From positions 1 to 64,000 of the forward strand of contig JAAVYI010000018.1 of the NCBI GenBank assembly GCA_022791055.1: a stretch of 64,000 bases of DNA, written 5' to 3'. The number at the start of each line of letters is the position of its first letter. Within the stretch, counting starts at the first letter, position 1. The notes under the pieces were generated by a model. It did no database searches, had not been told where the DNA came from, and saw only the letters and a list, made by a program, of their open reading frames with translations. This document shows positions 27,379 through 37,572 of this stretch, one piece after another. The position numbers and the translations under genes were made by a program. Source of the DNA: Clostridia bacterium. Lineage in GTDB: Bacteria > Bacillota > Clostridia > Christensenellales > Pumilibacteraceae.

Positions 27379-27761
27379 TGCACCAGTTCGGCGATGATGT
27401 CGAACAGCTTGATTAAGATAGGAAGAGACAGCACCATAATGACCACCTTGCCGGCTAAAACAATTTTATCGGCCAACGATTTTGCTCCGGTTTCCTCGAC
27501 CAGTCCGGCCGAAAAATCGGTGATATAGCCGATCCCGATAATTTTGATGAGCAGCGAAAAGATTTGCCCGCCGATCCCCGCCCGCTCCATCAAATTCTTA
27601 AGCGCTGCGAAAATGCCCAAAAACGAGTCGAGTACCATCAGCAGAATGATACACCCGCCGGCCACCGTCACCAAAACGGCCAGCTCGCTTTTGGTGTCGC
27701 GCAGCAGCATGGCGCATACGGCGGTAATGATGCCGACGGCCGCGATCTTGATAATATCCAC
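27375..27761 (-). CDS. spoIIIAD: stage III sporulation protein AD
   Basis: The 128-residue protein is highly hydrophobic with about four membrane segments and resembles two fused SpoIIIAC-like units. It begins MDIIKIAAVGIITAVCAMLL, typical of the family. It shares its first base with the end of spoIIIAC and overlaps spoIIIAE by four bases, so it is translationally coupled. Confidence 0.93.
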   Translation of the reverse strand: MDIIKIAAVGIITAVCAMLLRDTKSELAVLVTVAGGCIILLMVLDSFLGIFAALKNLMERAGIGGQIFSLLIKIIGIGYITDFSAGLVEETGAKSLADKIVLAGKVVIMVLSLPILIKLFDIIAELVQ

Positions 27762-27958
27762 TAGTACAGCCCGAATATCGTCCGCAGCGTGTCGAACAGT
27801 TGCGCGATCAGATCGACGACCATCAGCAGCACGATGACCAATCCCGCGAGCGTCGTCAGCGTGGCGATCTCGTCCTTGTCCGCTTTTTTCAGCACTTGGT
27901 TGACTATCGCCGTCAAAAGCCCGACGGCGGCAATTTTGAAAATAATATCGATTCCCAT
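27761..27958 (-). CDS. spoIIIAC: stage III sporulation protein AC
   Basis: The 65-residue protein has two membrane segments separated by the charged loop KKADKDEIATL and begins MGIDIIFKIAAVG, the family opening. I chose the ATG at 27958 because AGGTGGAG lies just upstream; an in-frame GTG at 27967 forms part of that binding site. Confidence 0.93.
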   Translation of the reverse strand: MGIDIIFKIAAVGLLTAIVNQVLKKADKDEIATLTTLAGLVIVLLMVVDLIAQLFDTLRTIFGLY

Positions 27959-27967
27959 ACGCTCCAC

Positions 27968-28447
27968 CTACATCAGCAAAATTCCCAACGCCAAACCGGC
28001 CAGCAGTCCCAACTTGATATACAACGCGCCGTACTTGTCAAACCGCTGCTGCGCCGCGACTTGCATGGCCTTGACCTTTTCTTTGGCCGCGGCAAGCTCG
28101 AATAGTTGCGACTCCAAATCGACCTGCCCTACGCCGAACAGGATCGCCTCGACCTCGTTTACTTCCGTTTTCTTGAGTTTGCCGCGCGTCAGCTTTCTTT
28201 GCCCGCTTTCCAACCCGTTCAGCCATTCGTCGAGGTTGGTCGACAGTGCGTCGTCGGCGGATACAAAGCCGCCTCTGAGCGTTACGACATCGGTGCGGCG
28301 GTACTTCAAGTCGGAGATGACGTAATCGATAAAGCGCGCCAGTTCGGAAAAATAGCGTTTGCGCGCGGCCAGCGCCCGATACAGTACAATACCCGTCATC
28401 GTGCCGGCACCCGCGCCCAATGCCAACAGTAGCAGCGAAGTACTCAC
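27968..28447 (-). CDS. spoIIIAB: stage III sporulation protein AB
   Basis: The 159-residue protein has an N-terminal membrane segment (about 4-24), a helical middle domain similar to type II secretion protein F repeats, and a C-terminal membrane segment (about 140-158). It is expected to work with the ATPase SpoIIIAA, whose gene it overlaps by four bases. Confidence 0.92.
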   Translation of the reverse strand: MSTSLLLLALGAGAGTMTGIVLYRALAARKRYFSELARFIDYVISDLKYRRTDVVTLRGGFVSADDALSTNLDEWLNGLESGQRKLTRGKLKKTEVNEVEAILFGVGQVDLESQLFELAAAKEKVKAMQVAAQQRFDKYGALYIKLGLLAGLALGILLM

Positions 28448-29346
28448 GCCAGTAACGAGTTGAGATTGCGGTCGAGTATGTCGTGGACGCTCCCCGGCCC
28501 GTGCGTGTCGTCCAACAGGATAAATCGATCGATCACTTTGCTGCTTAACAGTTTATTTAAGCCGCCACGCACTGAAAGATCGTGCTGGTCGTAGGCGTGC
28601 GCGCTGGCGACGACCGCCACGCCGCAGGCCGCCGCATCGGCCACGGCCGCCGCATCGTCGCCCGAAAGCTCGTCGGTGACGATGACGTCGGGGCGCATGG
28701 TGCGAATGCCGACCTCGAACGCATATGCTTTATTACAACCGGATAATACGTCGGTGGTCAGGCCTACGTCGAGCTGCGGCACGCCCTTTTGTACCGACGC
28801 GATCTCGCAACGCTCGTCGACGAGCAGCACATTGAGCCGCGCCGCGCTCAAATGTACCGCTATATCGCGCAGAAATGTCGTCTTGCCGCAACCCGGAGGC
28901 GACACCAACAGCGTATTATACGGTCGCGTAGCGTACACATACGGCATGATGCCGTTGCTGCACCCGCCGACTTCGTGCGCCACACGGATATTCATCGCAC
29001 TGAAATTCTTGAGCGTTTTTGCATGTCCGTTTTCGGTGACGGCTTCCCCGCACAAACCGATACGGATCCCGCCGGCCACGGTCAAAAAACCGGACGCGAT
29101 ACGGTCGCCCACGCTGTACAGCGAATAGTCGCAAGCGCGCACGGCGATTTCGCCCAACGTTTCAAACGACACGGTCAGCGTGTCGGCGATCTCGGTCGTC
29201 AGCCCCCGCGCGCGTAAAAAGTAAAACTTGCCGCCGTAATTGACACTGACGGGATGACCGGCACGCAACCGCACCTCGTACAACCGTTGATAGTCGAGGC
29301 GTTTGAGCGCGCTATTGAGATAACCCGGTAAAATGCGTTCTAACAT
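28444..29346 (-). CDS. spoIIIAA: stage III sporulation protein AA (secretion-type ATPase)
   Basis: The 300-residue ATPase has Walker A SPPGCGKTTFLRDIA near residue 165, Walker B in LVDERCEIA, and a VTDELSGDDAAAV segment. It is related to type II/IV secretion ATPases and is thought to power the SpoIIIA channel. It is the first gene of the operon. No clear ribosome binding site precedes its ATG, and TATAGT stands only two bases upstream, so the true start or the promoter position is uncertain. I could not identify a convincing sigma-E promoter. Confidence 0.93.
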   Translation of the reverse strand: MLERILPGYLNSALKRLDYQRLYEVRLRAGHPVSVNYGGKFYFLRARGLTTEIADTLTVSFETLGEIAVRACDYSLYSVGDRIASGFLTVAGGIRIGLCGEAVTENGHAKTLKNFSAMNIRVAHEVGGCSNGIMPYVYATRPYNTLLVSPPGCGKTTFLRDIAVHLSAARLNVLLVDERCEIASVQKGVPQLDVGLTTDVLSGCNKAYAFEVGIRTMRPDVIVTDELSGDDAAAVADAAACGVAVVASAHAYDQHDLSVRGGLNKLLSSKVIDRFILLDDTHGPGSVHDILDRNLNSLLA

Positions 29347-29385
29347 ACACTATACCATATTACGCTTGTCCGCAATTTATGCAAT

Positions 29386-29420
29386 AAAAAAGTGCGCCGC
29401 TTGTCTCGTGCGGCACACTA
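29386..29420 (-). terminator. second terminator after efp
   Basis: On the minus strand AGTGTGCCGC pairs with GCGGCGCACT (one mismatch) and is followed by six T. It lies behind a first terminator and before spoIIIAA, insulating the sporulation operon. Confidence 0.8.
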
Positions 29421-29471
29421 AAATATATATAATTTGGGTTCGAGGCCGGAAAACGACTATCTTGCCATAAT

Positions 29472-29508
29472 AAAAAAATCCGAGCCATACAGAACGACAG
29501 CTCGGATC
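29472..29508 (-). terminator. intrinsic terminator after efp
   Basis: On the minus strand ATCCGAGC pairs perfectly with GCTCGGAT across a 14-base loop and is followed by a run of seven T, 40 bases after the efp stop. Confidence 0.88.
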
Positions 29509-29547
29509 GATTTGTCATGCTGTGAACGCATGACGAAAGCAAATTTA

Positions 29548-30108
29548 TTATTTAACGCGCTCCATGTAGGTGCCTGTGCGGGTGTCTACGCGGATCTTTT
29601 CGCCGTTATTGATAAACAGCGGCACCATGATGTTGAAACCGGTCTCGAGCTTTGCGGGCTTGTTGCCGGCCTTGGACGTATCGCCCTGAATGCCCGGCTC
29701 GGTTTCGACGATCTCCAGTTCGACGAAGTTGGGCGGCTCTACGCTGAACGCGCGTCCCTTGTAAAACTGTACGTTGACCGACATTTCCTCTTTGACGAAC
29801 TGCATGGCGTCCGCAACGATGTCGTAGTTAAGCGGCACCATCTCATAGGACTCCATATCCATGAAGTAGTACAACTCGCCGTCGCGGTACGAATACTGCA
29901 TTTCCTTGCGCTCGATGTGTGCGGGCGGATACTTGTCGGACGGGTTGAACGTCTGCTCGAGAACTTGTCCCGTCTCCAAGTTTTTGATCTTGGCGCGCAC
30001 AAACGCCGCGCCCTTGCCGGGTTTGACGTGCTGGAAGTCGACGATCACGTAAATTTTCCCGTCGATCTCAACCGTTACGCCCTTTCTGAAATCTCCTGCC
30101 GATATCAT
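29548..30108 (-). CDS. efp: elongation factor P
   Basis: The 186-residue protein has the three-domain EF-P layout. It starts [16 protein letters not shown] and carries the loop [13 protein letters not shown], where Lys32 of the KPGKG tip is the residue modified in many bacteria. The C-terminal signature [20 protein letters not shown] is present. EF-P rescues ribosomes stalled at polyproline. It lies ten bases after the M24 peptidase gene, a common Firmicute pairing. Confidence 0.96.
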   Translation of the reverse strand: MISAGDFRKGVTVEIDGKIYVIVDFQHVKPGKGAAFVRAKIKNLETGQVLEQTFNPSDKYPPAHIERKEMQYSYRDGELYYFMDMESYEMVPLNYDIVADAMQFVKEEMSVNVQFYKGRAFSVEPPNFVELEIVETEPGIQGDTSKAGNKPAKLETGFNIMVPLFINNGEKIRVDTRTGTYMERVK

Positions 30109-30118
30109 AAAAATCCTC

Positions 30119-31147
30119 CTAAAGGTTTAAAGTTTTGCTAAATTCGTTGAGGTTGCGCACGCCGTCATGTTGCACGACAACCAAATCCTCGATACGCACG
30201 CCGCCCAGTCCCTCGACGTAAATGCCCGGCTCGACGCTGATGACCATGTTCTCTTCCAGTATGTTTTCGCTTTTCTTGGCCGCGCGCGGGTACTCGTGAA
30301 TATCCACGCCGACACCGTGTCCCAGCGAATGCCCGAATTCGGTCGAAAAACCGTTGGCGATAATATACTCGCGCGCCAACGAGTCGGCCTCGTGTCCGGT
30401 CATGCCGGCCTTGATATGCTGTAACGCATAATTCTGCGCTTCCAACACGATCGAATGGATCTTGACCAACTCGCCGTTCGGCTCGCCCAACGAAAACGTG
30501 CGCGTTAGGTCGGAACAGTAGCCGTTCAACTTCGCGCCCATATCGATCAGAATCAAGTCGTTCTTCTCGAGCTTCTTATGCGACGGATGGTGGTGCGGCA
30601 CGGCGGTGTTTTCGCCGAACGCCACGATCGGCTCGAACGAAACGTTTTCGGCGCCGCAACGTAAAATCTCATAGGTGACGAGCGCCGCCAAATCTTTTTC
30701 GGTCATGCCCGGCTTGATCTGCGCAACCGCTTTAGCGAGCGCCTTTTCGTTGAGCGCCTGCGAGGCCGCGATCAGCTCGATCTCCTCGGCCGACTTGACC
30801 GCCCGCATCCGCACAAGATCCTCGCCCGCCGCTTTCAATGTGAAATCGCTTAAGGCTTGTTTCAAATCTTTGAACTCTTGCACAGTCAGTACGTCGTCCT
30901 CGTAGCCGATCACCTTGGCGCCGATCCGCTTGCAACAATCGACGACCGCCCGATATAGGCCTCCGCCCTCGACGGTAATGACGGTAAAATCCGTCAAGTC
31001 CTTGGTCATACCGGCGTAGCGAAAATCGGTGATAAAAAACTTTTCGTTTACGCCCAGGACAACGCAACCGAACGACGTCAAAAGACGGGTAAAATAGAAT
31101 CGGTTGCTTGCGCCCAAAACGACATATGTGTCCACTTTTGCAGCCAT
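30119..31147 (-). CDS. M24 family aminopeptidase (Xaa-Pro type)
   Basis: The 342-residue protein has a creatinase-like N-terminal domain (about 1-115) and a pita-bread catalytic domain. The metal ligands are visible in [21 protein letters not shown] (two Asp), [14 protein letters not shown] (His), [10 protein letters not shown] (Glu) and [11 protein letters not shown] (Glu). It removes N-terminal residues before proline; substrate specificity is inferred from family. It is co-transcribed with efp from its own promoter. Confidence 0.92.
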   Translation of the reverse strand: MAAKVDTYVVLGASNRFYFTRLLTSFGCVVLGVNEKFFITDFRYAGMTKDLTDFTVITVEGGGLYRAVVDCCKRIGAKVIGYEDDVLTVQEFKDLKQALSDFTLKAAGEDLVRMRAVKSAEEIELIAASQALNEKALAKAVAQIKPGMTEKDLAALVTYEILRCGAENVSFEPIVAFGENTAVPHHHPSHKKLEKNDLILIDMGAKLNGYCSDLTRTFSLGEPNGELVKIHSIVLEAQNYALQHIKAGMTGHEADSLAREYIIANGFSTEFGHSLGHGVGVDIHEYPRAAKKSENILEENMVISVEPGIYVEGLGGVRIEDLVVVQHDGVRNLNEFSKTLNL

Positions 31148-31165
31148 GGAAACCTCCGTATCATC

Positions 31166-31194
31166 AGTATAACATATTTTTTGAAAATAGTTAA
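31166..31194 (-). promoter_or_regulatory. promoter of the M24 peptidase-efp unit
   Basis: TATACT (31166-31171) preceded at 17 bases by the weaker TTAACT (31189-31194) on the minus strand. The -35 element overlaps the last codons of the upstream gene. Confidence 0.6.
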
Positions 31195-32039
31195 ACGTTT
31201 TGATGATATTTTTTCATGATTAAAGCGTCATCGCTCATCGTGCCGGACGACTCGCAAATAATAAACGGCTCCAGTCGATATTCGTCGATCACTTTGGCGA
31301 GCGGCTCGTAGTCCGGGCCGAATCCGGGATCGCCCGCAAACGTCAAGTGCCGGATCTCGCCGCTCGATCCGTATTCGATCTTGGAAAAATGCACGTGCAT
31401 GTGCGCCGTTTTTTCCTGTCCCAGTTCATGTAGGCAAAGATCGACGATCCGCTTGTAATCGTCGTAGCCTTTGAGCGCGCCGCCGGTATAGCTGTTGATA
31501 TGCCCGAAATCGAAACAGGGATAGAAACACGGGTGCAGCTTGCACATCGCAAGCACCTCTTCTACCGTACCCAACTGCCGTTTTTTGCCGAGCGTCTCCA
31601 AACACACTTTATAGTCGGCAAACCCGCTGTCGTCAAGATAGCGCGCCAGTCGCTCCAAATTGCCCAGCAGCCGACGAAACGCGTCGCTTCGCTCGTCCTT
31701 GCCGCAAGCGCCCGGGTGTACCACCGCCCGCTCGCCGCCCATTTTCTTGACCGCCAAAATCGTGTTGGACGTCCAGCGGAACGACTTTTCAATCATCGCG
31801 GGATCCTCGTTGGCAAAGTTGGTAAAGTACGGCGCGTGCGCGCTGATCTCTACGTCGTGCGCGGCCGCCTCTACCCGTATCTTTTCGGCCGTCGCGTCGC
31901 CCATAAAGTTGCCGCGGCCGAACGAATATTCAAACGCGTTCAGTCCGATCTCTTGCAGCCACGCCGGCGCCTCGTATGTGTGTTTACGACCTGTCCGGAA
32001 AAAAGTATCCGAATTGCCCGAAGGCCCGATTCTCAGCAT
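31191..32039 (-). CDS. endonuclease IV-like TIM-barrel protein
   Basis: The 282-residue protein has the metal ligands of the AP endonuclease 2 / xylose-isomerase-like barrel in order: ISAHAPYFTN (His), AVVHPGA (His), CLETLGKK (Glu), CFDFGHINS (Asp, His), HVHFSKIEY (His) and IICESSG (Glu). Endonuclease IV cuts DNA at abasic sites. It is somewhat diverged from classical Nfo, so a sugar-isomerase-like role is not excluded. It follows ribF by six bases and ends the rimP-nusA-infB operon. Confidence 0.82.
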   Translation of the reverse strand: MLRIGPSGNSDTFFRTGRKHTYEAPAWLQEIGLNAFEYSFGRGNFMGDATAEKIRVEAAAHDVEISAHAPYFTNFANEDPAMIEKSFRWTSNTILAVKKMGGERAVVHPGACGKDERSDAFRRLLGNLERLARYLDDSGFADYKVCLETLGKKRQLGTVEEVLAMCKLHPCFYPCFDFGHINSYTGGALKGYDDYKRIVDLCLHELGQEKTAHMHVHFSKIEYGSSGEIRHLTFAGDPGFGPDYEPLAKVIDEYRLEPFIICESSGTMSDDALIMKKYHQNV

Positions 32040-32045
32040 CTTGTG

Positions 32046-32933
32046 TCACCACTCCATGTCGCTATGTATTTGCGCGCGCAGTTGCTCCGGCGAGTCGAAT
32101 TTGCGGATCGACCGCAAAAACCGAATAAACTTGAGCGTCATCGTCTTTCCGTACAGATCGCCCGGCTCGCCGGCAACAAAGGTCTCGACCGAAAACCGCA
32201 TGTCGCCGAATGTCGGTTTGTTGCCGACATTGGTGACCGACTTGAACGTTTTACCGTCGACGGTCGTGCGCGTCGCATACACGCCGCACGCCGGCGTCAA
32301 CTTCCCTGACGGATACGCTAGGTTGGCCGTCGGAAAGCCGAACAAATGCCCTTCGCCGCGCCCGGCGACGACCGTACCCGTCATCGAAAACGGATCGACC
32401 AAAAACCGATTGGCTTTTTCCACGTCGCCGCATGAAAGTAGCCGCTTGACTTCGGTACTGGAGACGCGCTCGCCGTCCAATTCGATTTTATCGACGACCT
32501 CGAGCGCAACGCCCTTGGTCGCACAATACGTTTTTAAATATTCGCAGTCGCCCGCGCCGCCCGCACCGAACAGATAATCATACCCGCAGACAATGCCGCG
32601 AATCGAAAAGCGGTCGAACAATGCGTCGAGAAAGTCCTTGCGGTCGGTCGCCTTAAACGCTTTATCGAACCGCGCGGCCACCACGCACGCAATGCCGATC
32701 TGCTCCAAAATACGTTTTCTTTCGTCCAGCGTGTAAATCAGTTTGCCTGTCGCGTTAAACTGCTTATATGCATTGTTGCCGAACGTGAACAGCGCGGGCG
32801 TCGCGCCTGTTCGGTCGGCCAGAGCCACCACCCGCTCGATGATCTTACGGTGTCCGTAATGAACGCTGTCGAAGAATCCCAGTCCCAACACGATCGGCAG
32901 TTCCGACCGCGATTGAAAATCCAACGCAAGCAT
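32046..32933 (-). CDS. ribF: bifunctional riboflavin kinase / FAD synthetase
   Basis: The 295-residue protein has an N-terminal nucleotidyltransferase domain with GFFDSVHYGHRKII and a C-terminal riboflavin kinase domain with GRGEGHLFGFPTANL and FGDMRFSVETFV. It makes FMN and FAD from riboflavin. The position after truB is the standard Firmicute arrangement (ribC). The gap to truB is four bases. Confidence 0.95.
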   Translation of the reverse strand: MLALDFQSRSELPIVLGLGFFDSVHYGHRKIIERVVALADRTGATPALFTFGNNAYKQFNATGKLIYTLDERKRILEQIGIACVVAARFDKAFKATDRKDFLDALFDRFSIRGIVCGYDYLFGAGGAGDCEYLKTYCATKGVALEVVDKIELDGERVSSTEVKRLLSCGDVEKANRFLVDPFSMTGTVVAGRGEGHLFGFPTANLAYPSGKLTPACGVYATRTTVDGKTFKSVTNVGNKPTFGDMRFSVETFVAGEPGDLYGKTMTLKFIRFLRSIRKFDSPEQLRAQIHSDMEW

Positions 32934-32937
32934 ACTC

Positions 32938-33783
32938 TCACCTCAAATTGGTTTTGACGCCGACAAGCCCGTTTTCGTGCTTGCCCAGCCCGAACAGTTC
33001 GCCGCGACAGTACAGCGTGAACGGCTCATCCGGCGCGTCTATCGCAACGCGCACGCCGTTTGCGATTGACGCATACAACGGGTCGGGCGCGTCGACGCGC
33101 GGCAATTCGGCGAGTGCCGTCTCGACGGGAATGAGCGCGCGCGCACCTAACATCTCCAGTTGCGTTAGCGTCACCGCGTCATCGACGGTAAACGCGCCGC
33201 AGCGCGTCCGCTTGATTGCCGTCATCGTCGCCACCGTTCCGAGCATAGCCGCAACGTCGCGGCAAATACTGCGGATATACGTCCCGCTCGAACAATGGAT
33301 TTCCACTTCTGCGGCCGGCGATCGAAAAGACAGCAGTTTAGCGCTATAAATCTCGACGCGCTTGGGCGTCAGTTGCGGGGTGAGCCCCTGTCGCGCCAAC
33401 CGATAGGCACGTACCCCGCCGACGCTTTTTGCGCTGTAGGCCGGCGGCATTTGCTCGACCGCGCCGACCGACTTGGTTAGCGCGGTGCGCAGCGCGGCCT
33501 CTTCCGGGATCGGTCGCCCGTCCTCGATGACGGCGCCGTCGCCGTCAAGCGTATCGGTCGCGTAACCGAATGTGAACGTAGCGCGGTACACCTTGTCCTT
33601 ATTTAAATAAAAATCGAACAGCCTCGTCGCCTTGCCCACGCCGATCAGCAAAACGCCCTCGCCTTGCGGGTCGAGCGTTCCCATATGGCCGACGGCGCGC
33701 TCACCCAAAATACGCCGCACCCGCGCCACGGCCGACGCGCTCGTCATGCCCGGCTCTTTATTGAGATTGAGAACGCCTTTCAT
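32938..33783 (-). CDS. truB: tRNA pseudouridine-55 synthase
   Basis: The 281-residue protein has the catalytic motif GHMGTLDPQGEGVLLIGVGKAT with the active Asp, the RVHRIL-like opening RVRRILGERAVGH and HCSSGTYIRSICRDVA. It makes pseudouridine 55 in tRNA. A degenerate PUA-like end is present. It overlaps nrnA by four bases. Confidence 0.95.
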   Translation of the reverse strand: MKGVLNLNKEPGMTSASAVARVRRILGERAVGHMGTLDPQGEGVLLIGVGKATRLFDFYLNKDKVYRATFTFGYATDTLDGDGAVIEDGRPIPEEAALRTALTKSVGAVEQMPPAYSAKSVGGVRAYRLARQGLTPQLTPKRVEIYSAKLLSFRSPAAEVEIHCSSGTYIRSICRDVAAMLGTVATMTAIKRTRCGAFTVDDAVTLTQLEMLGARALIPVETALAELPRVDAPDPLYASIANGVRVAIDAPDEPFTLYCRGELFGLGKHENGLVGVKTNLR

Positions 33784-34712
33784 CGCACGTTGCGCACAGC
33801 CCCCAACAAGCGTTCGACCGCGTTTTCGTAACTGTCTTTGACGATACAGCCGGCCGCCGCGGTATGCCCGCCGCCGCCGAACTGCGCGGCCACGGCCGCC
33901 ACGTCGAACCCTTTCGAGCGCAAACTGACTTTATATTGATTGCCCTGCTCGGTCATGCAAATGCCGATTTCGGTCGTACCCAAATCCATTGCATAATCGA
34001 TCAAGCCCTCGGTGTCCGATAACGCGCAACCCAATTCGTCGAGGTCGCTTTGTTGCACCGAAATCATGCACACGGCGTTATGCTCGAAAAACCGCATCGA
34101 CTCGATCGCACGCGCGATCAGCCGTAAGCGATGATAAGGCTTGCTACGGTACAGCTTATTGACCAGCGCATTGGGTACGACGCCGTACTTTTCGACGAGG
34201 TCGGCCGCTACCTTAAATACGTGCGCGTCGGTGTTGGAGTGCATAAAGTTGCCGGTGTCGGTCGACAGCCCGCAGTACAGACAGACTGCGCTGACCTCGT
34301 CGAGTAAACCGCTTTTCTCCAGTTGTCCGTACAAAATTTCGCACGTTGACGAGGCCGACCGCACGTAGTTGTGCTTGGCATAACTGTCGTTGGTCTTGTG
34401 GTGGTCGATATTGACCGAATCGGCGCTGGATTCGATATATCCGCGAAACTTCCCCATGCGGAAAATGTCGCCGCAATCGACGGCGACGCAAAGCGGATAT
34501 TTCTTTTCCAAATGCGTATTGATCGTTTCCGCGCCCGGTAAAAAGCGGTATGTCGCAGGTACTTCGTCGTCGCATACGACGTCGCACGGCACATGCAAGC
34601 GGTCGCAAACCGCTTTGACGGCGAGCGCTGCGCCCAACGTATCGCCGTCGGGTCGGATATGCGACACAACCAGGACGCGCGCGGCAGTCCGAAGGCTGTC
34701 AATGATCGTCAT
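33780..34712 (-). CDS. nrnA: NrnA-type oligoribonuclease / pAp phosphatase (DHH family)
   Basis: The 310-residue protein has the DHH phosphoesterase motifs: SHIRPDGDTLGAA, VDCGD, NIDHHKTND, and the DHHA1 domain ending with the GGGGHTAAAGC motif. It removes mononucleotides from short RNAs and dephosphorylates pAp. The location between rbfA and truB is the conserved Firmicute position. Confidence 0.94.
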   Translation of the reverse strand: MTIIDSLRTAARVLVVSHIRPDGDTLGAALAVKAVCDRLHVPCDVVCDDEVPATYRFLPGAETINTHLEKKYPLCVAVDCGDIFRMGKFRGYIESSADSVNIDHHKTNDSYAKHNYVRSASSTCEILYGQLEKSGLLDEVSAVCLYCGLSTDTGNFMHSNTDAHVFKVAADLVEKYGVVPNALVNKLYRSKPYHRLRLIARAIESMRFFEHNAVCMISVQQSDLDELGCALSDTEGLIDYAMDLGTTEIGICMTEQGNQYKVSLRSKGFDVAAVAAQFGGGGHTAAAGCIVKDSYENAVERLLGAVRNVR

Positions 34713-35055
34713 GCTGTTTGATGTCCTCTAAAATCGTGTTGATCTTTTCGCTGTATTCCATCGACTTGTCAAGCACAAACGTAAGTTGCGGCATGACGCG
34801 AAAATCTTTCAAGTCGGTCGACAGTTCGTGCCGAATAAAGCCGGCCGAATTTTTGAGCGCCTCGAAACTTTTTTCGACAGCCTCCGCACTTCCGTAGATG
34901 CTTACGATGACTTTCGCCGTCTTGAGGTCTTTGGCCGTGTCGACACCCACTACGCTGACCATACCGGTCAGATTGGGATTTTTGACGCGGTTGCGAATGA
35001 TGTCGGCAACCACCCGTTGCAGTTCGGCGTTGACTCTTTCGATACGATGATTCAA
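34699..35055 (-). CDS. rbfA: ribosome-binding factor A
   Basis: The 118-residue KH-like protein reads RIERVNAELQRVVADIIRN at the start and ends with a conserved RVMPQLTFVLDKSMEYSEKI block. It assists maturation of the 30S subunit. It begins directly after the infB stop and overlaps nrnA by 14 bases. Confidence 0.95.
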   Translation of the reverse strand: MNHRIERVNAELQRVVADIIRNRVKNPNLTGMVSVVGVDTAKDLKTAKVIVSIYGSAEAVEKSFEALKNSAGFIRHELSTDLKDFRVMPQLTFVLDKSMEYSEKINTILEDIKQHDDH

Positions 35056-37572
35056 TTATTTCTCCTCTTCCAACAGATACGCCTCGATCTCGTCGTTCTC
35101 TTTGACGTCGTTGAAGTCCCCCAAATTGATACCGCACTCGAAGCCGGTCGCCATTTCCTTAACGTCCTCTTTAAAGTGTTTCAAGCCGGTGATCGTGCCG
35201 GTATGAATGACTTCGCCGTCGCGGTATACGCGGCACTTGGCGTTGCGTTGGATCTTGCCGTTTAACACATAGCTGCCCGCAACCGTGCCGGCGCCGGTGA
35301 TCTTAAAGACGCTGCGCACCTGCGCGCGGCCGAGTACGACTTCGCGGTAGGTCGGCTCGACAAGCCCCTTCATGACGCGTTCGATGTCCTCGGTCGCCTC
35401 GTAAATGATCTTGTACAGCCGAATGTCGACCCCGTTCGCCTCCGCCATCGATTTGCTTTCGGTGTCGGGACGCACGTTAAAGCCGACAATGATCGCCTTG
35501 GAAACTTCGGCCAACATCAAGTCGGAGCGATTGATCGCGCCCACGCCGCCGTGTACGACATTGACGCGGACATTGTCGTCGGACAGACCCGTCAAAGCGT
35601 TCTTGAGCGCCTCGACCGAACCTTGCACGTCGGCCTTGACGACCAAGTTGAGTTCTGTCATCTTGCTCAAGTTCAGTTTACGCAGCGCGTCGTCGAACGA
35701 AGTTGTATGCACTTCGTTGGCCTTTTCGCTCTGGATCTTTGCCTGACGTTCGGAAATGACCTGACGCGCCATTTTTTCGTCGCTGACGGCGAACACGCTG
35801 TCGCCCGCGCCCGGCACCTCGTCGAATCCTAAAATGGAGATCGGCGTCGACGGCCCGGCCTCTTTGATCGCGCGCCCTTTGTCATCTGCCATCGCGCGCA
35901 CTCGGCCGCCTGTCACGCCCGAAACGACATAATCGCCGACGTGCAACGTACCGTTCAACACAATCAGATTGGCGACAGGTCCCTTGCCCTTGTCGAGTTT
36001 GGCCTCGATGACCGAACATTTCGCTTGCCGTTTGGGGTTGGCCTTATAGCCGTTGTATTCGGCTAAGAACAAGATATTTTCGAGCAACTTATCGATGCCC
36101 TCGCCGTTCTTGGCCGAAATCGGCACCATCATCGTGTCGCCGCCCCATTCGGAGGCGACAAGTTCGTATTCGGTCAGCGCCTGCTTGATTTTTTCGGGGT
36201 TGGCGCCCGGCTTATCGATTTTATTGATGGCCACCAAAATCGGCACGTTGGCGGCTTTGGCGTGGTTAATCGCCTCGACCGTCTGCGGCATAACGCCGTC
36301 GTCGGCGGCGACGATCAGTACGGCTATGTCGGTCACTTGCGCGCCGCGCGCACGCATTTGCGTGAATGCCTCATGACCCGGCGTGTCGAGGAAAGTGATC
36401 TTTTCGCCCTTGACCGTTACCGAATAGGCGCCGATATGCTGCGTAATGCCGCCCGCCTCGCCGGCCGCGACCGTCGTATTGCGAATCGCGTCGAGTAACG
36501 ACGTTTTGCCGTGGTCGACGTGGCCCATAACGGTGATGATCGGCGGACGCTTGACGAGATCCTTTTCGTCGTCGGCCTCTTCGTGGATCGCCTCGAGCAG
36601 TTCTTCCTTGGTCTGCTCTAATTTCAGTTCCAACTCGACTCCCAACTCGTTGGCGACCAGTTCCATCGTCGGGAAATCTACGACGCTGTTGATCGTCGTC
36701 ATGATCCCGAGCGTCATCAGTTGTTTGATAATTTCCTGTGCCGTCTTGCCGATCTTTTCGCTCAAGATCTTGACCGTCAAGTTTTCGGTGGTGATAACGG
36801 CCTTATCGATTTTGATCGGCGCGAAAACGGGCTGTTCTTTGACCCGCTTATTCTTCAGCTTGCGCGTACCCATCCGCTCTTCGTCCATGTCCTGCGGAAT
36901 GAACCCCTTGCGGATCAGGGTGCGCTTGCTCATCGACTTTTTATCGTCCGGCTTTTTGACGTCCTTACGCTTATCGAACGACTTGCGATCCTTGCCGGCG
37001 GTCGGCAATTCGATCTTCGGCATAGCGGGTCTCGCACCGGGCGTAAACGGACGTGCGCCGGGCGTAAACGGGCGCTGACCGTTCTGCGGCCGCGGCGGAC
37101 GCGCGTTTTGCGGCGTGCGCGGCGTAGGCGTAGGCAACGCAACGCGCCCCTTAATATAGCTGGGCGTTTTGGAAACCGGATCGGCTGCAAACGAGCGCGT
37201 CCGCGTGACCGTTTCGACCGGCGGCTTTACCTCCGGCTTGGACGCGGGCGGCGCAGGCTGCGCGGCCTCGGGCGCGGGCGCTTTGGGCAACTCGTGCTTC
37301 TCCACCTCGGGGGCGGGCGCTAAAGGCTTTTCTTCTTTCGGCGCCTCTTTGGGTTTTAACGCCTCTTGTTCGGCCTTTTGCCGCTCGCGTAAAGCGCGCT
37401 CCTTTTCTTTTTGCGCATTTAAGAGGGTGTCGACCTTGCGTTTCAAGTCGCCGACATCTTGCAACAAACGGGAAACCTCGCCGCCCTGCGCGTTCATTGC
37501 GTTGAGCTGCTTGATATTTTCGAATTTGGTTTCTTTTTCGTTACCGTTCGTACCTGTGTTTACCAAAATCAA
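35056..37572 (-). CDS. infB: translation initiation factor IF-2
   Basis: The 838-residue GTPase has a long disordered N terminus (about 1-240) rich in Pro, Lys, Glu and Arg, including two tandem RPFTPGA units, an IF2-N segment ([19 protein letters not shown] region onward), and the G domain with [32 protein letters not shown] and NKIDKPGAN. Domains III and IV follow and bind initiator tRNA. Length and context are typical. It overlaps ylxQ by four bases. Confidence 0.97.
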   Translation of the reverse strand: MILVNTGTNGNEKETKFENIKQLNAMNAQGGEVSRLLQDVGDLKRKVDTLLNAQKEKERALRERQKAEQEALKPKEAPKEEKPLAPAPEVEKHELPKAPAPEAAQPAPPASKPEVKPPVETVTRTRSFAADPVSKTPSYIKGRVALPTPTPRTPQNARPPRPQNGQRPFTPGARPFTPGARPAMPKIELPTAGKDRKSFDKRKDVKKPDDKKSMSKRTLIRKGFIPQDMDEERMGTRKLKNKRVKEQPVFAPIKIDKAVITTENLTVKILSEKIGKTAQEIIKQLMTLGIMTTINSVVDFPTMELVANELGVELELKLEQTKEELLEAIHEEADDEKDLVKRPPIITVMGHVDHGKTSLLDAIRNTTVAAGEAGGITQHIGAYSVTVKGEKITFLDTPGHEAFTQMRARGAQVTDIAVLIVAADDGVMPQTVEAINHAKAANVPILVAINKIDKPGANPEKIKQALTEYELVASEWGGDTMMVPISAKNGEGIDKLLENILFLAEYNGYKANPKRQAKCSVIEAKLDKGKGPVANLIVLNGTLHVGDYVVSGVTGGRVRAMADDKGRAIKEAGPSTPISILGFDEVPGAGDSVFAVSDEKMARQVISERQAKIQSEKANEVHTTSFDDALRKLNLSKMTELNLVVKADVQGSVEALKNALTGLSDDNVRVNVVHGGVGAINRSDLMLAEVSKAIIVGFNVRPDTESKSMAEANGVDIRLYKIIYEATEDIERVMKGLVEPTYREVVLGRAQVRSVFKITGAGTVAGSYVLNGKIQRNAKCRVYRDGEVIHTGTITGLKHFKEDVKEMATGFECGINLGDFNDVKENDEIEAYLLEEEK

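Noticed and set aside
29347..29547. Hidden small gene between spoIIIAA and efp
   Set aside because: The 200 bases are filled by two terminators and AT-rich spacer; the 60-codon minus-strand frame at 29360-29542 overlaps both terminators and has no binding site.
35056..37572. Repeated sequence in the infB N terminus as a mobile element
   Set aside because: The tandem RPFTPGA units lie within the disordered region that normally varies among IF-2 proteins; nothing indicates insertion.
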